Positions 1 through 8,322 of a stretch of 39,290 nucleotides of DNA are shown here, in pieces. The position numbers and the translations under genes were made by a program. Positions within the stretch are counted from its first letter, which is position 1. The number at the start of each line of letters is the position of its first letter. Source of the stretch: a virus; IMG/VR virus record IMGVR_UViG_3300046736_000044, positions 1 through 39,290 of that record; one strand, given 5' to 3'. The notes beneath the pieces were generated by a model, which saw nothing but the letters and a program-made list of their open reading frames with translations, was not told where the DNA came from and ran no database searches.

Positions 1-127
1 GGACGCACCGGCCGACACGACCGACCCGACGGAGCGGGCTTCCACGATCGTGCCGCAGGCGCCGTCCGCTGAGGCGTTGGCCGCCGGGACGATCCTCGGG
101 GCTGTCCCGATCCGGCAGGACGTTGCT
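1..127. repeat. Terminal direct repeat, left copy (assembly overlap)
   Basis: Bases 1-127 are identical to 39164-39290. A 127-base exact end-to-end match equals a common maximum assembler k-mer, so it most likely marks a circular assembly graph path rather than a biological terminal repeat. Joining the ends restores one continuous reading frame across the junction. Confidence 0.95.
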
Positions 128-250
128 ACCGCGGATGAGGGTGAGGTTCGGGTGGAAGAGTACGAAGCGCTCGACGGCAACGGTGTTCCGGTGCGTGTTC
201 GGCACATCATCGATGGCCCGGACAAGGGAAAGACGTTCCGCATCGAATAA
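2..250 (+). CDS. Small protein after the capsid gene, 3' part (split by contig ends)
   Basis: This is the C-terminal part of a 121-residue protein whose start lies at 39048. When the 127-base end overlap is collapsed, the frame runs without interruption from ATG 39048 to the TAA here. The N-terminal half is acidic and rich in Ala, Pro and Thr, so probably disordered. The C-terminal part (EEYEALDGNGVPVRVRHII) looks like a small beta domain. It sits between the major capsid gene and the head-tail connectors, where small head-decoration or connector-associated proteins are usual. I do not recognise a family, so a structural role is inferred from position only. Confidence 0.8.
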   Translation, partial: DAPADTTDPTERASTIVPQAPSAEALAAGTILGAVPIRQDVATADEGEVRVEEYEALDGNGVPVRVRHIIDGPDKGKTFRIE

Positions 251-364
251 GCACCCTGCCCCTGATCAGGGTTAGGGCGACCGGGCGACGGAACCAGGGC
301 CGCCACAGACGCTATGCCGGTGTCTGTTCCTGGTTCCGCCGCTATAACAGGAGGGTATGGAACG

Positions 365-802
365 GTGATCCGATACGCCACGGTTGACGCGCTCGCGGAC
401 TACTCACCTAACCTGGATCACCCGGATGATGTAGAGCGGTATCTTCGGGCCGCATCACGTCTTGTCGGTTCGGCTACCCGGTTAGCCCGTTATTACACTC
501 TCCCGAGTGGGCTACCCGAGGACCCTGACCTGGCCGCCGCACTCTCCGATGCGGTGTGTGAGCAGGTCACCGCATGGGTGTCGAACGGGGTTGACCCCGA
601 CACAGGGCAGGTCACCGAAGCATCACCCGGGGTGGTCAAGTCCGTCACCCTCGGCCCGCGGGCCGTGACGTATGAGGGCGCAACCACCGGCAGCGCTGGC
701 ACCGAGTCGCCCGCGATTGACGCGCTCACCGTGCAGGCGTGGCTGATCCTGGTTGACGCCGGTTTGATCGGGTCGGCCGTGTCCGCGGTGCGTGGCTGGT
801 GA
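365..802 (+). CDS. Head-to-tail adaptor (connector) protein
   Basis: A 145-residue protein starting VIRYATVDALADY. The start is GTG 365 because AGGAGGG at 349-355 lies 9 bases upstream; an in-frame ATG at 314 has no such site. Composition and length match the Gp15/Gp19 class of head-tail adaptors that dock on the portal: an N-terminal YATV element, helices (RYLRAASRLVGSATRLARYY) and a later beta stretch (VKSVTLGPRAVTYEG). It is the first of four overlapping genes that fill the connector positions between capsid and major tail protein. The family assignment rests on order and pattern, not on a search. Confidence 0.75.
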   Translation: MIRYATVDALADYSPNLDHPDDVERYLRAASRLVGSATRLARYYTLPSGLPEDPDLAAALSDAVCEQVTAWVSNGVDPDTGQVTEASPGVVKSVTLGPRAVTYEGATTGSAGTESPAIDALTVQAWLILVDAGLIGSAVSAVRGW

Positions 803-1134
803 CCTCTTCCCTGTACGCGCACACCGTTGTGGTGGAAACCCTGGTGGGTGCTGACCCCGAGTGGGGCGGCGCGGGGTTCGCCTCGCCGGTGACGATTTCC
901 TGCCTGATCGCCGAACAAACGAAACTCGTCCGGTCACCGGACGGCAACGACGCCATCAGCGGCACACAGATCTACGCGGACCCCGCCGCCGGCGCCGTGT
1001 TGCTGCCCGGGTCGCGGGTGACCCTGCCGGTGGCGCCGCACCGACCGGCGCAGTCCGTGACAACGGTGATCACCCTGGACTCGATCGTCGTGGGTGATCC
1101 GGACGTGGACGGGGTTACGGCGATGTGCGAATGA
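799..1134 (+). CDS. Head closure (stopper) protein
   Basis: A 111-residue, beta-rich protein with few helices, starting at GTG 799 inside the stop of the adaptor gene (GTGA overlap), which implies translational coupling. In siphoviruses the second connector gene normally encodes the stopper that closes the head after packaging, and size and position fit that role. Features are a DPEWGG turn, alternating hydrophobic strands and the run GSRVTLPVAP. No diagnostic motif is visible, so the function is inferred from synteny. Confidence 0.65.
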   Translation: MTSSLYAHTVVVETLVGADPEWGGAGFASPVTISCLIAEQTKLVRSPDGNDAISGTQIYADPAAGAVLLPGSRVTLPVAPHRPAQSVTTVITLDSIVVGDPDVDGVTAMCE

Positions 1135-1496
1135 GCGGGGACGGTGCCGCAGCGTTCGCCGGCCGCCTCGCAGCGGTGGCAGGGCAGACCAGGGCGGCAG
1201 CGTTGCAAGGGCTTGGGGATTGGGCGGAGCACGTCCTAGAACAGTCGTCCCGGATTGTGCCAATCGAAGAGGGCACGTTGCAGAACTCCGGGACCACCGC
1301 CGTGGACGCCGGTTCGATGACGGCCGCCGTGGGGTATGGGCGGGGCGGGGCCGCAGCGTATGCGGTGATTCAGCATGAGAAGCCGATGCGGCACGACGCC
1401 GGCCGGTCCGACCACTACCTCAGTGATCCGGCCGAGCAATCCGCCGCGGTTGCTCAGACGATCCTGGCCGGTCGTATCCGTTCGGTGCTGTCGTGA
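1131..1496 (+). CDS. HK97 gp10-like neck/tail completion protein
   Basis: A 121-residue protein from ATG 1131, which overlaps the previous stop as ATGA. The sequence has the HK97-gp10-like layout: an N-terminal amphipathic helix (AFAGRLAAVAGQTRAAALQG), then VPIEEGTLQNSG, which resembles the family's typical P-x-x-T-G-x-L-R-x-S segment, a YAVIQHE stretch, and a final helix after HYLSDPA. Members of this family act at the head-tail junction. It is the third of four coupled connector genes. Confidence 0.75.
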   Translation: MSGDGAAAFAGRLAAVAGQTRAAALQGLGDWAEHVLEQSSRIVPIEEGTLQNSGTTAVDAGSMTAAVGYGRGGAAAYAVIQHEKPMRHDAGRSDHYLSDPAEQSAAVAQTILAGRIRSVLS

Positions 1497-1912
1497 GCTT
1501 CCTCAACGACCTAGCCGTCGGGCTGAGAGCAAAGCTCCGGGCCGCGGGGCTCACCGTGCCGGCGCCTACCGCCGCGGTCACCGATAACACCGTGGTCCTG
1601 ACCGTGGCTTTGATCAACGCACCCGACGACGCCGACCAAGAAGGCCGCACCGCCGCAACCGGTGGCGGCGCCGTGGACGTGCGGGTGACGTGCCTACTCC
1701 GATCAAACCGTCAGGGTGACACGCAATGGCTCGGGGACACATCGGAGACGATCGCCCGCGTCATAGGTACGATCCGAAACGAAACACTGAACGGCTGCCC
1801 TATCTCGTGGGTGCGTTACCAGTACGGCACAGACCTCGGCATCGGTGACCTCGGCAGGCCAGAGGCATCGGAGAACTACATCGCACGGACGGCCCGTCCC
1901 GCGTTGGTATGA
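1493..1912 (+). CDS. Tail terminator-like protein
   Basis: A 139-residue protein from GTG 1493, overlapping the preceding stop (GTGA). It sits immediately before the major tail protein, the usual place of the tail terminator, which caps the tail tube and joins it to the head. The N-terminal helix (FLNDLAVGLRAKLRAAGL) followed by alternating beta segments (NTVVLTVALI, AVDVRVTCLLR) fits that alpha/beta fold. No unmistakable motif is present, so this is a positional assignment supported by size. Confidence 0.65.
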   Translation: MSFLNDLAVGLRAKLRAAGLTVPAPTAAVTDNTVVLTVALINAPDDADQEGRTAATGGGAVDVRVTCLLRSNRQGDTQWLGDTSETIARVIGTIRNETLNGCPISWVRYQYGTDLGIGDLGRPEASENYIARTARPALV

Positions 1913-1967
1913 CCCCGCATCACCCGGCCGGAATGACTGACCGGGCTCTCACTCAGGAGGCAGCACT

Positions 1968-2714
1968 ATGGGCGCACCCGTCATCACTCCCTCGGTTGTA
2001 GGGCAGTCCACCCCGGCACTAGCCACGGTGTTTCAGGTCGACCTGGCCAGGGGCACCACCCTCGGCGCCGGGTCCTGGACCACCGCGTTCGGTATGAAGT
2101 CAATCAAGCTGGGGCAGTCCACCGGGAAGCAGGACAACTCCGACGCCGACACAGGCCGTTGGACCTCCGAGGCCGTGACCTCGTTGGGTCGGACCGTTGA
2201 AATGGAGTTCGAGCGGAAGATCTACCCTGCCGTGTTCGACGCCGGCCAGGAAGAACTCCGCCTGATCGCCAAGAACGACCCGCCGCTGTTGGTGCATTGG
2301 CGCACGTTCGACCGGTACGGCCGAACCGACAACTGTGAAGAGGGCTTCGCTGTTGTGGAGTGGTCCCCGCAGGGTGGCGGTCAGCAGGACTTGCAGAAGG
2401 TGCAGGTCACCCTGACGAATCAGGGGCAGCCCTCCGTCATTGCGAACCCGGTGGCTACCGCTACTGCACCCGTGATCACCTCGGTGACCCCGAACTCCGC
2501 TGTTGCGACTGGGACCGCAGTCACAATCAAGGGCTCCAATTTCTCCGCCGTGACCTCGGTGAAGTTCGGCGCCGGTGTCGTCGCGGCCGGTAACTACACA
2601 ATCGTGAATGATCAGACGATTGTGGCTATCGCGCTCGCCACCACAGGGTCGCAGCCGGTGACCGTGATCAACCCCGCCGGCACGTCCAACGCTGTCGCGT
2701 TCGTCCACGCCTAA
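1968..2714 (+). CDS. Major tail (tube) protein with C-terminal IPT/TIG domain
   Basis: A 248-residue protein whose ATG 1968 follows AGGAGG about 8 bases upstream. Residues 1 to about 160 form the tail tube domain (KSIKLGQSTGKQDN, RTVEMEFERKIYP, LLVHWRTFDRYG). Residues about 166-248 are a recognisable immunoglobulin-like IPT/TIG domain: PVITSVTPNSAVATGTAVTI, GSNFS, SVKFG, and the typical ending PVTVINPAGTSNAVAF. Ig-like domains on tube proteins decorate the tail surface and are thought to give weak binding to cell-surface sugars. It is followed by the frameshifted chaperone pair, as in lambda-like tails. Confidence 0.9.
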   Translation: MGAPVITPSVVGQSTPALATVFQVDLARGTTLGAGSWTTAFGMKSIKLGQSTGKQDNSDADTGRWTSEAVTSLGRTVEMEFERKIYPAVFDAGQEELRLIAKNDPPLLVHWRTFDRYGRTDNCEEGFAVVEWSPQGGGQQDLQKVQVTLTNQGQPSVIANPVATATAPVITSVTPNSAVATGTAVTIKGSNFSAVTSVKFGAGVVAAGNYTIVNDQTIVAIALATTGSQPVTVINPAGTSNAVAFVHA

Positions 2715-2723
2715 CCCCGGCCG

Positions 2724-3209
2724 GTGAAAGACTTCACCGAGTTCGCTGTAGGCCCGTTGCGGGTGCCCATCAATGGGCGTCTATGGGAATTGCCGCCCAT
2801 TGACATCGCAACGGGGCTACTCCTACGACGGGCCGTCACCGATCAGGACGCCGCAGCCATCGAAGAGTTGGCCGGCACCGATGACGAGTCCGCGTACCGC
2901 CGGGTACTCGGCCCGGTATACGACGAGATGAAAGCCGCGGGTGTGCCGTTCGCCGCACTGGACCGTGCCTACCTAACCGCGATCACAGACCACCAACGGG
3001 GCCGCCTGGTCGCTGAAATGGTGTGGGAGTTGGGGCACGACCCAAAAGCGATAGAGGGGTTGATTCAAGCGGCCGGAAGGATTGCAACGTCTGGTGTGGG
3101 TCCGGCGCCTACAACCCCGAGGCGCAACTCTGGGAAAACTACTCGCACGTCCCGGGGTGCCAAGCAGAAGCTCGGGACTCCGCCAGGCCGATCGACTGGC
3201 CGACCGTAG
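2724..3209 (+). CDS. Tail assembly chaperone, short (unshifted) product
   Basis: A 161-residue protein, equivalent to lambda gpG, starting at GTG 2724 ten bases after the tail tube stop. The N-terminal part (TEFAVGPLRVPINGRLWELP) followed by helices is typical of actinophage chaperones. The zero frame ends in a basic, low-complexity tail of the kind expected when the conserved C-terminus is reached only by frameshifting. The slippery heptamer CCCAAAA lies at 3041-3047 in correct phase. The protein should coat the tape measure during tail assembly and is absent from virions in relatives. Confidence 0.88.
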   Translation: MKDFTEFAVGPLRVPINGRLWELPPIDIATGLLLRRAVTDQDAAAIEELAGTDDESAYRRVLGPVYDEMKAAGVPFAALDRAYLTAITDHQRGRLVAEMVWELGHDPKAIEGLIQAAGRIATSGVGPAPTTPRRNSGKTTRTSRGAKQKLGTPPGRSTGRP

Positions 3210-3433
3210 TCGAACGGTGGTCCCTCGTGGTCGCTGATTTCCAGCACCTACTAGGGATCGACCTCGAAAGCGTGTTCTGGTCGAAGTCGTGGCGATGGTT
3301 CGAGATCCGGGTATGCGCGATGCTGGCCTACCCGGACAGTCTGCTCGGCGCCTCGATCGACGCTGACCGGAAGAAAACGGAACCCGACCGGGCACCCGAA
3401 GCAACCGACGCCGACATGATGGGGGCCGCATGA
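2724..3433 (+). CDS. Tail assembly chaperone, -1 frameshift product (G-T fusion)
   Basis: Predicted joined product: frame of 2724 through the AAA codon ending at 3047, then the -1 frame from base 3047 to the stop at 3431-3433, about 236 residues (108 + 128). The downstream part carries the real-looking C-terminus (IDWPTVVERWSLVVADFQHL, WSKSWRWFEIRVCAMLAYP), and has no start codon with a ribosome site of its own. Its stop overlaps the tape measure start as ATGA, which is the conserved lambda-type arrangement. The T part is thought to hold tube subunits while the G part coats the tape measure. Confidence 0.85.
3041..3047 (+). other. Programmed -1 frameshift slippery site CCCAAAA
   Basis: The heptamer reads C-CCA-AAA in the zero frame (GAC CCA AAA), exactly the X-XXY-YYZ phase needed for tandem slippage. 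It lies within the overlap of the two chaperone frames (3023-3209) and slipping back one base leads into the frame that ends at the tape measure start. Confidence 0.88.
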
Positions 3434-6400
3434 GCATCAACGTTGGCGAACTAGTCGCAACGATGCGCCTCGATGACGCCTCATTCACGCAGGCGATCCG
3501 CGGGGCGCCGGCGGAAGCTGCTCGCGGCATGGCCGGAGTGACTAGCGCTGTCAGTGGCGCCGCAGCGAACACATCAGGGTTATGGCAGGACGCCGCCGGG
3601 AAGTGGCGGAACGCTACCGGGCAGTTTGCTTCCACCGTTGAGCGGCAGATGGCCGGCATCCCACCCGCAGCCGGGCAGGCAGGGCAGCGCGCAGGGGAGG
3701 CACTCGGCCGGGGTGCGCAGGACGGGGTCAATCAGTCCCGCGGATTCTTCGGCCGGCTCGGCGCCGACCTCGGGGAAGAGTTCATCGGCGGGATCAAGAA
3801 GATGATCGCAGCCGCGGGTGTCATCGCCGGCGGTAAAGCTTTGCTTGGTTTCTTCAAGGACTCAATCGACGCCGCGGGCGATTTTAACGAAACCGTATCG
3901 ATGGCCGGCGCCATCTTCGGTAAGAGCTTCGGCAAGGTAGAAGAATGGTCTAAGACCGCAGCAACCGCGCTCGGACTGTCACAGGCCGCCGCGTTGGAAG
4001 CTGCCGCCGGATTCGGGGACATGTTCCTACAGTTGGGTTTCACTGGGGACGCCGCCGCGGATATGTCAACCGGGACCGTCCAGCTGGCCGCCGACCTCGG
4101 TTCGTTCAAGAACCTAGAGACGGGTGACGTACTCGACCGAATCGGGGGGGCGCTCCGGGGAGAATATGACTCCCTACAGGCCGTGATTCCGAATATCAAC
4201 GCCGCCCGGGTCGAACACGAAGCGCTGGCCGCGTCGGGGAAATCAGCGGCGTCCGAGTTGACTGCTGCGGAGAAGGCGACCGCGGTACTGGCCATCGTCG
4301 CCGCGGATGGATCTCGGGCTGTGGGTGACCTCGCTAAAACCTCGGATGGTGCCGCAGGAACAAGCAAACGACTGGCGTCGCAATTCGAGGATTTGCAGGT
4401 CAGTATCGGCCTAAAGCTGATGCCTGCTTGGCAGGCGTTCCAATCACTGCTCGGCGCCGGTATCGGCATCCTCGGTGGGCTCGTGTCCGTCGTCGCGGAT
4501 GTGGTGTCCTGGTTCGCGCAGTTGCCGGGGCCGGTGCAGGCCGGGGCTATCGCGTTCGCCGCATGGGTCACTGTCGGCCCGCAGGTCGTGGGGTTCCTCC
4601 GCGGGTTGCTGTTCGTGATCCCACTCATCCTGACCTCGGTGGGTGGGCTCGCCGCCGGGTTCCGGGCCGCCGGTGCCGCGATGCTGACCGCGTTCGGTGG
4701 GCCGATCGGGTTGGCGATCCTCGGGGTTACCGCCGCGATCGGCATATTCATGGCTAGGACCTCCGACGCTGAAACCACCGTGTCGAACTTCGCCGGTGCG
4801 ATCGATGAGGCGACCGGGAAGCTATCTGCCAACGCTGACGAGGTGATCCGCAACGGAGCCGCCGAAGCGGGGCACTTGCAGGCATACAAGGCGATCGGCG
4901 GGGCTGTCACCGATTACACAGGGGCGTTGAAAGGGCTCGGTCCGGAACAGGACCGGGTACACACGGCGATCCTCGACGCCGCTGAGGCAGCGCTTAAGCA
5001 GTCTGGTGCGTGGGGTCGCATGGTGGCGAAGGGGCTGGAACTGTCGACCAACTCCCGGCAGGTCGCGTCTGACATCCTCGCCGCTGGTGACGCCGGCCAG
5101 TACTCATCCGACCAGTTCAACGCCGTGCTTGGTGTGTCTACCAACCTCGCCGGTGACATGAAGGTCCTCGCTGACCAGTCGGGGACCGTCGCGATTAAAC
5201 TCGAAGAGGCCGGCGCTGGGGCTGAGGGTGCCGGGGCGAAGGTTGAAGAGGCAACACCGCCGATGGATAACCTGGCTGCCGCGACGAAGGAGATGGGCTC
5301 CGCCGCGTCCGGTGCGGAGGTTGCCACGAAGTTCCTACTCGCCGCGATCAACGAACTGAACGGGGGCAGCGTCACGGCGCAGCAGGCCGCGGACCTGACC
5401 GCCGCAGCGTTCCGCGGTATCGGGCAGTCACAGCGGGATGCGCAGACCGCGCAAATGGATCTCACCCAGGCGAATATGGATTACGCCGCGGCAGCTGCGA
5501 ACCTCGCCGCTGTGTTGGCGAATGGTGAATCGACCCAGGATCAGATCACCGCCGCGCAGTTGGCGAACGATGCGGCATTGATCAAGGTGAAGGACTCCGA
5601 GGATGCGGTCGCGCAGTCGTCGGCGGATATGTACGACGCCGGGGTGAAGGCTAGGGATGCCGCGCTGGCGCAGGCCGGCGCCGCCGTCGAGTTGGCACTA
5701 CGACACGGCGACGTGTCCGGGGCTGCTGCCGCCGCAGCGTCCGCAATCGACACAGCTAAGACGGCATTCATCAATGCTCAGTCACCAACCGACATTGAAT
5801 CGGGGAAGGCGCAGAACCTCGCAGACCAACTGTTCGGTATCCCCAAGGATGTGGCAATCAAGCTCGCGGAGTCCGGCGCCACCGCAGTGCAGAACGCCGC
5901 GAAGCAAACCACCACCGATGTTGGGAACGTCCCGCGGGGGCCGATCACAACAACGTTCGCAGTGGACGCGCCGCGATCGACCGTTAACGACTACATCCAG
6001 CTGTTGAACTCCACGCCACCAAAAAAGACCACGATTATGGAGACGATCATCCAAGGGGCGCCGAAACCGGGGCACCTAGGCGGGGCGTTGGCCGGGTATG
6101 CCGGGGGTGGCGCCACCCGGAGCACAGGGCCGTTCACGGTAGATAGCCAACTCGCGGTCGTGCACAGGGGCGAACACATGCTCGACGCCGGGGACGTGTC
6201 CCGGCTCGGTGGGCAGAACGCGACCTATGGTTTCCGGGATGCTATGGCCGCTGGTGGGGCGCAGGCCGCCGCGATGTGGCTCCTGCAACGCAACGGTGGG
6301 CTACCTGGGGCGATGGCACCGGCGACCGGGCCGGTGACGGTAGCGGGCAACTCAGGGCCGCGAACCGTGATCCAGTTCGGGGACGTGCGGGTCGGGGAGT

Positions 6401-6453
6401 ACCGGGACGCTAACGACCTGATCAACCGGGCCGCGTATATGGGGATCAACTGA
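3430..6453 (+). CDS. Tape measure protein
   Basis: A 1007-residue protein, one of the two longest products, with ATG 3430 overlapping the chaperone stop. It is Ala/Gly-rich and largely helical. A hydrophobic stretch spans about residues 336-441 (LLGAGIGILGGLVSVVADVV, FLRGLLFVIPLILTSVGGLA, IGLAILGVTAAIGIFMA), the usual central membrane-active region of tape measures. At roughly 1.5 angstrom per residue it predicts a tail near 150 nm, an inference from the family rule. No peptidase or lytic transglycosylase motif is obvious. Its stop overlaps the next start as TGATG. Confidence 0.95.
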   Translation: MSINVGELVATMRLDDASFTQAIRGAPAEAARGMAGVTSAVSGAAANTSGLWQDAAGKWRNATGQFASTVERQMAGIPPAAGQAGQRAGEALGRGAQDGVNQSRGFFGRLGADLGEEFIGGIKKMIAAAGVIAGGKALLGFFKDSIDAAGDFNETVSMAGAIFGKSFGKVEEWSKTAATALGLSQAAALEAAAGFGDMFLQLGFTGDAAADMSTGTVQLAADLGSFKNLETGDVLDRIGGALRGEYDSLQAVIPNINAARVEHEALAASGKSAASELTAAEKATAVLAIVAADGSRAVGDLAKTSDGAAGTSKRLASQFEDLQVSIGLKLMPAWQAFQSLLGAGIGILGGLVSVVADVVSWFAQLPGPVQAGAIAFAAWVTVGPQVVGFLRGLLFVIPLILTSVGGLAAGFRAAGAAMLTAFGGPIGLAILGVTAAIGIFMARTSDAETTVSNFAGAIDEATGKLSANADEVIRNGAAEAGHLQAYKAIGGAVTDYTGALKGLGPEQDRVHTAILDAAEAALKQSGAWGRMVAKGLELSTNSRQVASDILAAGDAGQYSSDQFNAVLGVSTNLAGDMKVLADQSGTVAIKLEEAGAGAEGAGAKVEEATPPMDNLAAATKEMGSAASGAEVATKFLLAAINELNGGSVTAQQAADLTAAAFRGIGQSQRDAQTAQMDLTQANMDYAAAAANLAAVLANGESTQDQITAAQLANDAALIKVKDSEDAVAQSSADMYDAGVKARDAALAQAGAAVELALRHGDVSGAAAAAASAIDTAKTAFINAQSPTDIESGKAQNLADQLFGIPKDVAIKLAESGATAVQNAAKQTTTDVGNVPRGPITTTFAVDAPRSTVNDYIQLLNSTPPKKTTIMETIIQGAPKPGHLGGALAGYAGGGATRSTGPFTVDSQLAVVHRGEHMLDAGDVSRLGGQNATYGFRDAMAAGGAQAAAMWLLQRNGGLPGAMAPATGPVTVAGNSGPRTVIQFGDVRVGEYRDANDLINRAAYMGIN

Positions 6454-7316
6454 TGGCAACCGACTACTCACTGACGACCGCCGTTTTTCGTGGGCTCACG
6501 TTCGGGCGCGGTACGCCGAGGCTGATCAACCCGGACAAGGGCATCGCCGGGTGGTTGGCGCTGCCCGGATACACGATGGACAAGCAACCGAGGTTTGGTG
6601 GGCACGGCTCGGCTAATGCACCGGTCCACCATGAGGGCCGGACCGTGGTTGTGTCCGGGTTCGTTGACCAACGGCCGGACCGTGACCTGTTGGTTGCTGA
6701 GTTCCGCCGCATCATGGTCCCGAACGTTGACCCGCTCACCGAGGAACCGTTGACTGTCACGGTGGCAGGGCAGACCCGGACGGTGTTCGGGAAGCTAGTC
6801 GCCGCTGACCTGGACATGTCACCGCGTTGGGGACAAGGGTCCTTCCCCTACAAATTCATGGTCGACTGCTCATCGGCGTTCAAGCTCGGCGCGCACCAAC
6901 GCTCAGTCCTGCAGATGGGCTCGCCCGGTGCAGGGGTCACACCACCCTTGACGCCACCGGTGACGCTGCCGGCGGGTGTGGCCAACGGGTCCGGGGTGAT
7001 CTACAACGACGGGACCGCACCCGCCGATGTGATTTACGAGCTCGCCGGGTCACAGTCAGTGCCGGGGGTTGCGAACCTCACCACCGGGCGCACGATCCGG
7101 GTCAACCTGAACATGGGCGATAGTGACCTGCTGGTGATCGATACAGGTAACGGGACGATCACCCTGAACGGGGAATCACGATTCCCCGACGCGCTGTCAG
7201 ACCTGATGGTCGATATGCGCCTCGCGGTCGGGGCCAACAATGTGCAGGCGACAGGGCAACCAGGGGCGACCGGACCGCGGACGTTGACCGTGGATTACTA
7301 CGACACCGATTGGTGA
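6453..7316 (+). CDS. Distal tail protein (Dit-like)
   Basis: A 287-residue protein from ATG 6453, sharing one base with the tape measure stop. The gene directly downstream of the tape measure normally encodes the distal tail protein, a ring connecting tube to tip. The sequence fits: an N-terminal beta region (TTAVFRGLTFG), GRTVVVSGFVDQRPDRDLLV, FPYKFMVDCSSAFKLG and a C-terminal galectin-like beta domain with GNGTITLNGESRFPDAL and a final LTVDYYDTDW. That C-terminal pattern recurs in actinophage minor tail proteins of this position. Confidence 0.82.
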   Translation: MATDYSLTTAVFRGLTFGRGTPRLINPDKGIAGWLALPGYTMDKQPRFGGHGSANAPVHHEGRTVVVSGFVDQRPDRDLLVAEFRRIMVPNVDPLTEEPLTVTVAGQTRTVFGKLVAADLDMSPRWGQGSFPYKFMVDCSSAFKLGAHQRSVLQMGSPGAGVTPPLTPPVTLPAGVANGSGVIYNDGTAPADVIYELAGSQSVPGVANLTTGRTIRVNLNMGDSDLLVIDTGNGTITLNGESRFPDALSDLMVDMRLAVGANNVQATGQPGATGPRTLTVDYYDTDW

Positions 7317-7329
7317 CAGGAGAAACGCA

Positions 7330-8322
7330 ATGGCTGCAACTATTCCGCAGGGTGCAACCCTGTTGCTCGGTTCGTGGGCTGACGGGGAAACCTACGCAGG
7401 GAAGGCACTCCGGTACGGCGCGAACGCTGCGACCGTCGTCGGTGGTGTAGCGAAGCTCGGGAAACGTGGCGGGATCATCCCCGCGCAGGGCAACCCCGGG
7501 GAGGTGACCGTTACCTCCGCTACCTCGGTCACGATCAAGGCTTGCCAGATCGTTGTGGCGTCCGCGAACAACGTCGGTGCCCACGTCATGACCCTGACAA
7601 CTGACACCGTGATTGACACCATCACATCCGACCCGACAAACCCCAGGATCGATGTCCTAGTGGCCGAGGTGATCTGCGACGACGCCACCGGGGCCGGCAC
7701 GTCCTGCCAGATCAAACGGGTAGTCGGTACCGCCGCAGCTTCACCGGTTCGGCCGTCAACAACTACCGGGCTGCCTACCAACGGGCAGTATCAGGAGATA
7801 GCGCAGATCCGGGTGAACGCCGCCGGTGCTGGGCTGGTCGTCACGAAGGCCGCCGGTATCGATGGGGTGCTCACTGTGTCACCGGGTGGTGTGGTCCCGG
7901 TGTCTTCCTACACCGAAGCGTTGGCCGAGTTACCACCATTCAACCCGTTTATTACCCCGGACCTGATCCCATGGACGATGGGCGTTACCTCTGCAGCCTG
8001 CTACGTGACATCACCATTTATCCGTGTCGCTAATGCCTTCTCATCGGGAAGCGGGAGCAACACCACGGACGGCAACGGAGAGGGTGGATTCGCTTGGGGT
8101 GTCCCTGTTAATGGGGTCCTAACCCCGCAGTCCTTCCCTAACGGCTGCCTTGGTGCGTTCATTTCTGACGCGTCAGGCGCGTTCGATGAACCTCTGGATT
8201 TCAAGGTCATTTCTTTGTCTGCCAGTGGGGGCTCGTTCCGGGTTTATCGGCAGACAGCCAACCCCGGAACGAGGTTTACAGGCGCAAATCTGAGTGTATC
8301 AATCTTGGGTTTCGGGTACTGA
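7330..8322 (+). CDS. Minor tail protein, possible receptor-binding component
   Basis: A 330-residue protein from ATG 7330, preceded by AGGAGA. The N-terminal two thirds (LRYGANAATVVGGVAKLG, VTVTSATSVTIKACQIVVAS, IDVLVAEVICDDATG) resembles a virion-attachment region found in tail tip proteins of Gram-positive phages. The last about 110 residues (from about base 7960) form a Ser/Gly/Phe-rich beta domain that ends the protein. This C-terminal stretch has visibly lower GC and different codon choice, suggesting a separately acquired tip domain. Receptor binding is inferred from the layout, not shown. Confidence 0.65.
   Translation: MAATIPQGATLLLGSWADGETYAGKALRYGANAATVVGGVAKLGKRGGIIPAQGNPGEVTVTSATSVTIKACQIVVASANNVGAHVMTLTTDTVIDTITSDPTNPRIDVLVAEVICDDATGAGTSCQIKRVVGTAAASPVRPSTTTGLPTNGQYQEIAQIRVNAAGAGLVVTKAAGIDGVLTVSPGGVVPVSSYTEALAELPPFNPFITPDLIPWTMGVTSAACYVTSPFIRVANAFSSGSGSNTTDGNGEGGFAWGVPVNGVLTPQSFPNGCLGAFISDASGAFDEPLDFKVISLSASGGSFRVYRQTANPGTRFTGANLSVSILGFGY

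Noticed and set aside
314-364. ATG 314 as start of the head-tail adaptor
   Set aside because: No ribosome site precedes it, while GTG 365 has AGGAGGG nine bases upstream.
3132-3138. GGGAAAA as an alternative slippery heptamer
   Set aside because: It reads GGG-AAA-A in the zero frame, so the phase is wrong for X-XXY-YYZ slippage; CCCAAAA at 3041 has the correct phase.
3732-4910. Long open frame on the minus strand opposite the tape measure gene (392 codons), and a similar one opposite 16579-17277
   Set aside because: Antisense shadows of GC-rich, Ala-rich genes; composition dominated by Ser/Pro/Arg/Ala, no ribosome site, and all other genes run on the plus strand.
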